A DNA stretch of 64,000 nucleotides from the NCBI GenBank assembly GCA_038049695.1, contig CP142451.1, forward strand, positions 44,217,001 to 44,281,000, in the 5' to 3' direction. The notes below the pieces were generated by a model. That model did no database searches. It saw nothing but the letters and a program-made list of their open reading frames with translations, and was not told the DNA's origin. The stretch is from Cinnamomum chago. Taxonomy: Eukaryota; Streptophyta; Magnoliopsida; Laurales; Lauraceae. Position numbers and translations under genes: made by a program. Shown one piece after another: positions 58,401 through 64,000 of this stretch; position 1 is the stretch's first letter, and each line of letters opens with the position of its first letter.

Positions 58401-59287
58401 TGTTTGTGTATTCTGAAGAGTTTTGCAAGAATGAAAAACTAGAACATGTTAAGTGACATTTAGCTTGATATTGTGCACTTGAAACCCAAGATGTCTTTAA
58501 ACTTCTGGGGCACCAATTTTATTTAATTTCCAACATCGGGGCTTCGATTTCACAACGGCCATCCAAAGGTCATTACGTGTGCTTGATAAGCCTTGTGTTC
58601 GTGCTTTAGTTTTGATAAAATGAATATCATCGTGAACTTGTTTTGAAGTGTTAGTACAAGCTTGTTTTGGGAGTTTTGTTTCAAGAGAAAAGGGGATCTC
58701 TTCCTAAGCGTGTTATGCATAATTATTATGCCCGTGCTAGTCGTGCTCGTCGTGTTTTGATAAGTGATTTCCCCCTTTCTATCTCGACGTGCTTTGATCG
58801 TGCTTCGCGTGTTTTGTGCATTCATGAATTAAGTAAACACCACTGAGCTTAGACTGCCCTTTCAGTTTGATCCACTGTCTGGGGGTCTTTAAACATGTGG
58901 ACTGTCTGCAGACTGGTCGTGTATTTATTACACATCGTGCGTGTCCGGTTCCGCGGCCGGAATTCCCGTCTTTGTGGGAAATCGTGTCGTGCTTATATTA
59001 TGTATATCGTGCTTGTCGTGCGTGCTTGCTCTTTTCATTATATAAATGATAGAGAAAGGATGGGCTCTTTGTGGATTGTAACTATTCATGATATATTATG
59101 TACTCATGCTAGTTTGTTTTGGTATCTCAGCTTTGTTCGTATTCTTGAAAATGTATCTCAGCTTTGATAGTACTTCATACCAAAGATTTGCTTACATGTT
59201 TTCTCTAAATGTTATTGTTCATGTTCATGCCTACATTGATTACCTGCCAAACCGTCGTGTTTGACCCTTGTTTGTTGGTGCCCAGGT

Positions 59288-59377
59288 GCAGGAGACGTTG
59301 GCTTTGAGGAGGAGCGTCAGGAGGAGGCTTGTGAGCCAACTCCCGTGAGAGAGTGGCAGCCCGACGATGTCATTTAG
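59288..59377 (+). CDS. Conserved 29-codon frame in GC2 LTR
   Basis: Acidic frame in the same phase after CCCAG|GT, TAG stop. EEE, EP, EW and DDVI kept. Upstream of the CAG the distance to the conserved GTGTTTGACC differs by two bases from GA1, so the frame is shared only from the CAG onwards. Confidence 0.5.
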   Translation, partial: AGDVGFEEERQEEACEPTPVREWQPDDVI

Positions 59378-59771
59378 ATGTCGGTCTGGTTCTCGAGTTT
59401 CGTCACCTTTAGTCTTGGGGTTTCTTTGGTTATTTTGAGATTGTATTGACCTTTATTGGTCTCTTATGGGTTGTACTAAACTTAACTCACTTTCGTGTTA
59501 AACTTATAACTTGAACTATGTTTGGGAATGCCTTGATAACCCTTTTTCTTTGATGCTATGTCTTGTTATTAAATGTTATAACACTTAAAGATTTGATTGT
59601 GCTTATCGTGATGTGTTTTGCTACACGCTTCCGCAATCGTGTACGTGTGAGTCAGATTCCGCGTGTCTTTGGGAATCCTCACCGCGGGAACCTGTGGGAA
59701 AACAAAATCTTCAGTAGTAATCATCACCAAATCTCGTCGCGGGCCCGGGGATCCGTTCCGGGGTCGCGACA

Positions 59772-62172
59772 ACCACGGTAATAACCGGATAGCGGGATCC
59801 AAACTTCAGCTGGCGGGACAAGAGGGGGATCTCCAAGTCGGTGGATCAGACCAACAGGGTTATCCAAGCTTAGTGGTGCCGGCTCATAGGTCAAATACAA
59901 TCAAGACATATGTAAGTAAACCAAGTACAGATACATAATCAAACGGGCAAGACGGGGGTGCTCAAGGGCACACTGACATATCATGTGGTGCAATGCACTT
60001 CGGGACAAATAACTGTTACTAGAGTAACTTCATGTTTTCGGGGACACAAGTCATGTAATGCAACTCTTGGAGATGAGGTGAAACAATAAACTATAACAAT
60101 TTCAAGAAAAGTATTAATTTCAAGATCTATTTAAGTGAATAGGGGTCCCGTATGTCGATTATAGTCATTACTTGGTACTCCTTGAGTTTGAAGACATTCC
60201 GGGCTCCTTATGCACTTTTACTATTTTCAAAACTTAAAATGAGCTTATGGGTAGTACTAGATGTTACAATAGCAAAAATCAAGATTATAAACAGTCCATC
60301 CTAGGCATGACATTAATCCGGAAACATCAAGCAACCTATTCAGTCATCGAAAGTAATAGAATTCGCGATAACCAAGGGAAAGACTTGTGTGTAGATATAA
60401 AGAAGATATCGCGTCGTTCCATCCCGTTCGAGATTGAAATGGATTGAACTTCGATGGCACCGAACCAACTGTGAGGCGTGTCGGCTCAAGACATTCTCAC
60501 ACATGGTCCAAACAGTCCAAAAAGGGTAGCCAGGGTCCCACCTAAAACCAAGAATTAGTGCCTAGATCATCACCATTCTTTCTTTTAGTTCCCTTGTCTT
60601 GGAGACTTTAGATTAGGGCATAATTAGTCTCAACCCTAAGGTATATACCCCTAGGACTCATAGAAAGCCCAAAGGTTTCCAAAAAAAAAAAACAATATCA
60701 AATTTCACTGGACTCAAACTGAGTCCTCCGATCGATCGGCCTGAAAAGCCTCCTAGTTAAAGACAGTCCGATAGATCGGCCGATCGATCGGACCTGGGCG
60801 TGCAGGTCCGGGAAACACTTGATTTTTCCTTCCTTTTTCCTTTCCTTTCCAACACTTAAACAATCACATAGAACTATAAACAAGAAGACTAAAATACATG
60901 TTTCCAAGACAATAATATGAGCTAAAGAGCTCCTCATTTCAAGTTTCTCCCTTTCCATTCTTTCCATTCACAACAAATCTCAAGGTGGAGAAAACTCATT
61001 CATGTGAAACCATTTGAAACCTTGACAATATGATGCATACATTTTCCAAGCATGAACAAGAGGGAAATAAACTCATCAATAAGCACATTTCGAAATCAAT
61101 ATTAATCATAGTAAAGACAACTACTAAAATCACCAAAACCCTTAATGAAACAAGATTTTTCTCACAAAACATGTTAATAATCAAAACGATCCAATCATCC
61201 ACTTGCCTTGGGTTCCAATCTAGCAAATCAAGCTCCTAATCACCTCTCAAGCTCAAGATCCACAATCTCTACAAAAACCCCCAAAACAAACCCTAAAATG
61301 GGTTAAACCAAGAATGAAAATGAATGAACCAACAATAATGCAAATGTAGCTTCTCAAGGTCTAGGAGACAACAAATCTAGAAGATGCAGAAGAATACTTA
61401 CTTGGATGACCTTCAAATGAAGAGAGCTAGCTCAAGGGAGGTCTCTAGGTTGGGAGATTTCTCCAAAAATGGTATCAATAGGGAGCCATGGTGAAGAGGA
61501 AGAAGAAGATGGTCTCCATTTCTTGATTGATGAACTATTGGTGTGGCTTGGAGATGAAGAAGCAAGAAGAATAAGAGAAGCACAAGGAACCCTAGGTTCA
61601 GCTGGGTGTGCTGGAAAAATGGAGAATGGGATGCAATGAAGGGGGTGGGTTCTCTTATGTTAACAAAGGAGGTTGGGTCCCACAACTTAAGGGACTAGTT
61701 TGGCTGAGATCATCTAATTCGGGACCTCGGATGGATTCGATGAAGATGGAAGAAATGATCGTCGAAATATCTAGTTTCCAAAAAGTATATGTTTCGCGGG
61801 TTTCGGGAATATCAAGTTTTGGGTACAGATTTGGTGTGCAATGACTGTTTTGCCCTCAAGGCCAAGAAATCGAGTTTCGGGTTCTCAAATGGATACGGGA
61901 TCAACATGAAAGTTGTAGGATTCCTCAAGATGAATGCAACGGGCCAAAAACACAATACGAAACAAATCGGAAAAATCTCACAAGTAAATGCAAAGCCGAA
62001 AAGGGAACCCCCAAAGGGCCCCACAAGCTACCAAAGCACTCAAAAGCCCAAAACTAGAAGAAAAACCATTCTAGCTCACAAACTCAACCCAACAAATACT
62101 AATCCCACTAAAAGAAACTAATCCACAAATAAAACAACACTAATCCAAGAGATTAGGGGTCGGGTTCTCACA
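59772..62172 (-). mobile_element. GB3 LTR, right part
   Basis: Collinear with about 14050-16336 of GB1, ending GGTTCTCACA before CCCAC. CGATCGATCG island at 60728-60791, AAATATCT at 61765-61772; the TATA region is mutated near 61655. Confidence 0.88.
60728..60791. repeat. CGATCGATCG island in GB3
   Basis: Two perfect CCGATCGATCGG palindromes, at 60728-60739 and 60780-60791. Confidence 0.88.
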
Positions 62173-62177
62173 CCCAC

Positions 62178-64000
62178 CAAATAGTGTATACATTGGGGGT
62201 GTGGGAGATTAAATAAGGGAATCTGATATTGATAAAGCATCATTTTTTGAGTTCAGAGATTATGTGATAGAATTAGGGTACCCAGTGAACAGTTCAATGT
62301 ATTTTAAGGTGTTGGGATTGGATTTCGATGGTGGTCTAAGGAAAATTGAATCAGACAATGATGTAGTTGTTCTATTAGAATATTATAAGGACAATGAGGT
62401 GTTGACTATTTATATAGAGAGCGGACATGAACCTTTGATGGTAGTGTCACCTAAGGGGAATATCTTGATGCAAAATATTCACACCAAATGTCCCTTAAAG
62501 TAATTACCTGCAACAGAAGTTGCATCAGCTAGTAGAAAACTTCGCTGTAAGGAAGACTATACTACTGATGTTGAGGATGAAACTTCTGCTGATGGAGGCA
62601 GTGATGATGACCAAAATCAGACACATGGTCATCTTGACGACTCTAATGTTTATCACCATCCTGATGATGAAACTTCTGCTGATGAAGGCGGTGACGATAG
62701 CCAAAATCAGACACATGGTCATCATGATGACTCTAATGTTCATCACCATCCTGATGTTGAGGTGATCAAAACCAGCAGCATCAGTTAGATGATGACAGTG
62801 AGGTTGAAAGTGAAGAAAAGAGATTAGATCCTGATGAGCCTCCGGAGTTACATGAGGATGTTGAGAAGCCTGAAGATGAGAATATCTTCAGAGGATCTTC
62901 TGAGAGTGTGGAAGAAGTGCAGAAAGGAAAACAACAAGTACCAGTTGACGAGAATTGGATTACAGATGATGAGAATAGGGATGATCTTCACTCTTTGTGC
63001 AGCTCATTTGATGAGAACAACATGGCTAAATGGCCTGAGTTTAATGAGCTAACTGATATGGAGAATCCTCAACTGAAGTTGGGTATGATATTTTCAAGTC
63101 CACAAGTTTTCAGACAAGCACTTGTTGAATGGATTGTAAGGCATGGCTATGACATTAAATATTTGAAAAATAAGAACAAGAGAATCACGACTGTCTGTAA
63201 ACTTGATTGTGGATTTAGGATTCATGCATCACCCATCCAGGGTGAGAAGACATTTCAAATTAAGACAATCAAGCCCAAACATGCATGTTTGAGAATCACT
63301 TGGTAACTTCCAGCTATATAGCTACTAAATGCCAGTAGAGGATGAGTAACATTCCGAAATGGTCAATTCCTTTAATGCAAAAAGAGCTGAAAAGAGAACT
63401 AAAGGTGGATTTGTCGAAGCATAAGTTGTATAGAGCCAAGAGGAAGGCATCAAATAACATCTTTGGAGATATTAAACTCCAGTATACTAGATTGATGGAC
63501 TATTGTGTCACTATCCAGAAGTACAATCCCAACACAAAGATCTCACATGGATAAAATTCCAAATTTCCAGAGATTGTATGTCTGTTATGAGGCACAAAAG
63601 GTGGGTTTCGTGAGTGGATGTAGACCCATAATTGGTTGAGACGGGTGCTTCCTCAAAGGTAGTTATGGTGGACAAGTGCTGGCTGCAGTGGGTAGAGATT
63701 GAAATGAGAATATGTTTCCAATTGCAATGGCTATTATAGAGGCTGAAAACTTGGATTCATGTACTTGGTTTTTGAAATCATTAATTGATGACATTGGAAA
63801 TGGGGGTGACATAGGCTGGATTCTTTTGTCTGATAGACAAAAAGGGCTTGACACAGCATTTGAGATAGTAGTTCCTACTGCTGAAATCAGACACTGCCTG
63901 AGGCATATGTACATGTGGATCACCCAGAGAATTTGATAGTCATGCAGAGGGTGAAAGAGATGGACCAGGCTACATATAATTGGCTGATAGCTGCTAATCC
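62178..64000 (+). pseudogene. MULE (MuDR-type) transposase, decayed, cut by window end
   Basis: Continues the N-terminus at 55940. Visible in order: VYIGG (62186), ELGYPVNSS and GLDFDGGLR (62268-62345), a stop at 62501, the duplicated acidic/His stretch (62576-62755), one missing base near 62763, an acidic linker, then the MuDR DNA-binding region (LGMIFSSPQVFRQALVEWIVRHG near 63080, CGFRIHAS near 63210, KPKHAC), a frameshift near 63290 and LYRAKRKA near 63428. The transposase core follows: DGCFLKGSYGGQ near 63640 carries the first catalytic Asp and LLSDRQKGL near 63825 the second; the Glu lies beyond the window. A stop in the GRD.NENMFP stretch near 63700. Moves DNA segments in intact form; this copy is dead. 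Confidence 0.88.
62576..62755 (+). repeat. 90-bp tandem duplication in MULE coding region
   Basis: Two 90-bp units (62576-62665, 62666-62755) each code for 30 residues beginning DETSAD and ending HHPD, rich in Asp and His (QNQTHGH near the middle). Frame is preserved. Confidence 0.88.

Larger units (their letters stand above)
56908..59771 (+). mobile_element. GC2 3' LTR (2.9 kb)
   Basis: TGTTAGACC after a polypurine tract (56895-56907), ending GGTCGCGACA. Shared U3 block with AGATATTT at 57302-57309, donor-like TAG|GTAAGA at 57661-57669, island at 58085-58400, acceptor-like CCCAG at 59281-59285, 29-codon frame at 59288. It meets the GB3 LTR at 59772. Confidence 0.9.

Overview
The window looks like intergenic heterochromatin from a large angiosperm genome (probably a dicot; species not determinable). 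I find no intact host gene. Almost every base can be assigned to nested LTR retrotransposons, all sitting in one decayed Mutator-like transposon (MULE) at the right end. Evidence: Ty3/gypsy chromovirus and Ty1/copia pol domains, tRNA-iMet-type primer-binding sites, polypurine tracts, TG...CA LTR ends and seven matching 5-bp target-site duplications (TSDs).

Names used here: GA, GB, GC are gypsy LTR families with very long LTRs (2.5-4.3 kb); CO is a copia family; S is a family seen only as solo LTRs. Layout: 1-8492, GA1 (+), 3' part with pol and a 3.2-kb LTR, broken by solo LTR S1. 8493-24437, copia CO1 (+), whose 5' LTR is cut by GA1 and whose body is split by two roughly 4-kb solo LTRs, GB1 and GB2. 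24438-28138, GC1 3' LTR (+) hosting CO1 and S3. 28139-30547, copia CO2 pol (-). 30548-34082, CO3: copia LTR-leader-gag start (+). 34083-55754, CO4: the same parts in reverse (-), so CO3 and CO4 form a giant inverted repeat. Into the CO4 leader went GA2 (-, 34717-52685), which contains a GA solo LTR, S2 and a second GA copy (GA3). 55755-64000, the MULE, interrupted by GB3 (55997-62172), which itself holds a GC2 fragment.

Inferred order: MULE, then the copia CO2/3/4 complex, then GC1, GA2 and GB3, then CO1, S3, GA3, S2 and the GA solo LTR, then GA1, GB1 and GB2, then S1.

Nothing here is an intact operating pathway. The most interesting signals are inside the LTRs: (1) islands of self-complementary words (GGTCGACC, GCTCGAGC, GGCTAGCC/GGTTAGCC, CGATCGATCG) shared by unrelated families and swapped between copies of one family at the same position; (2) a 29-codon open frame, conserved in length, stop and phase in five LTRs of two gypsy families and directly downstream of a splice-acceptor-like CAG; (3) cell-cycle-type AACGG elements before the TATA box of the S LTRs; (4) an evening-element-like block shared by all long gypsy LTRs; (5) templated filler duplications at three deletion junctions.
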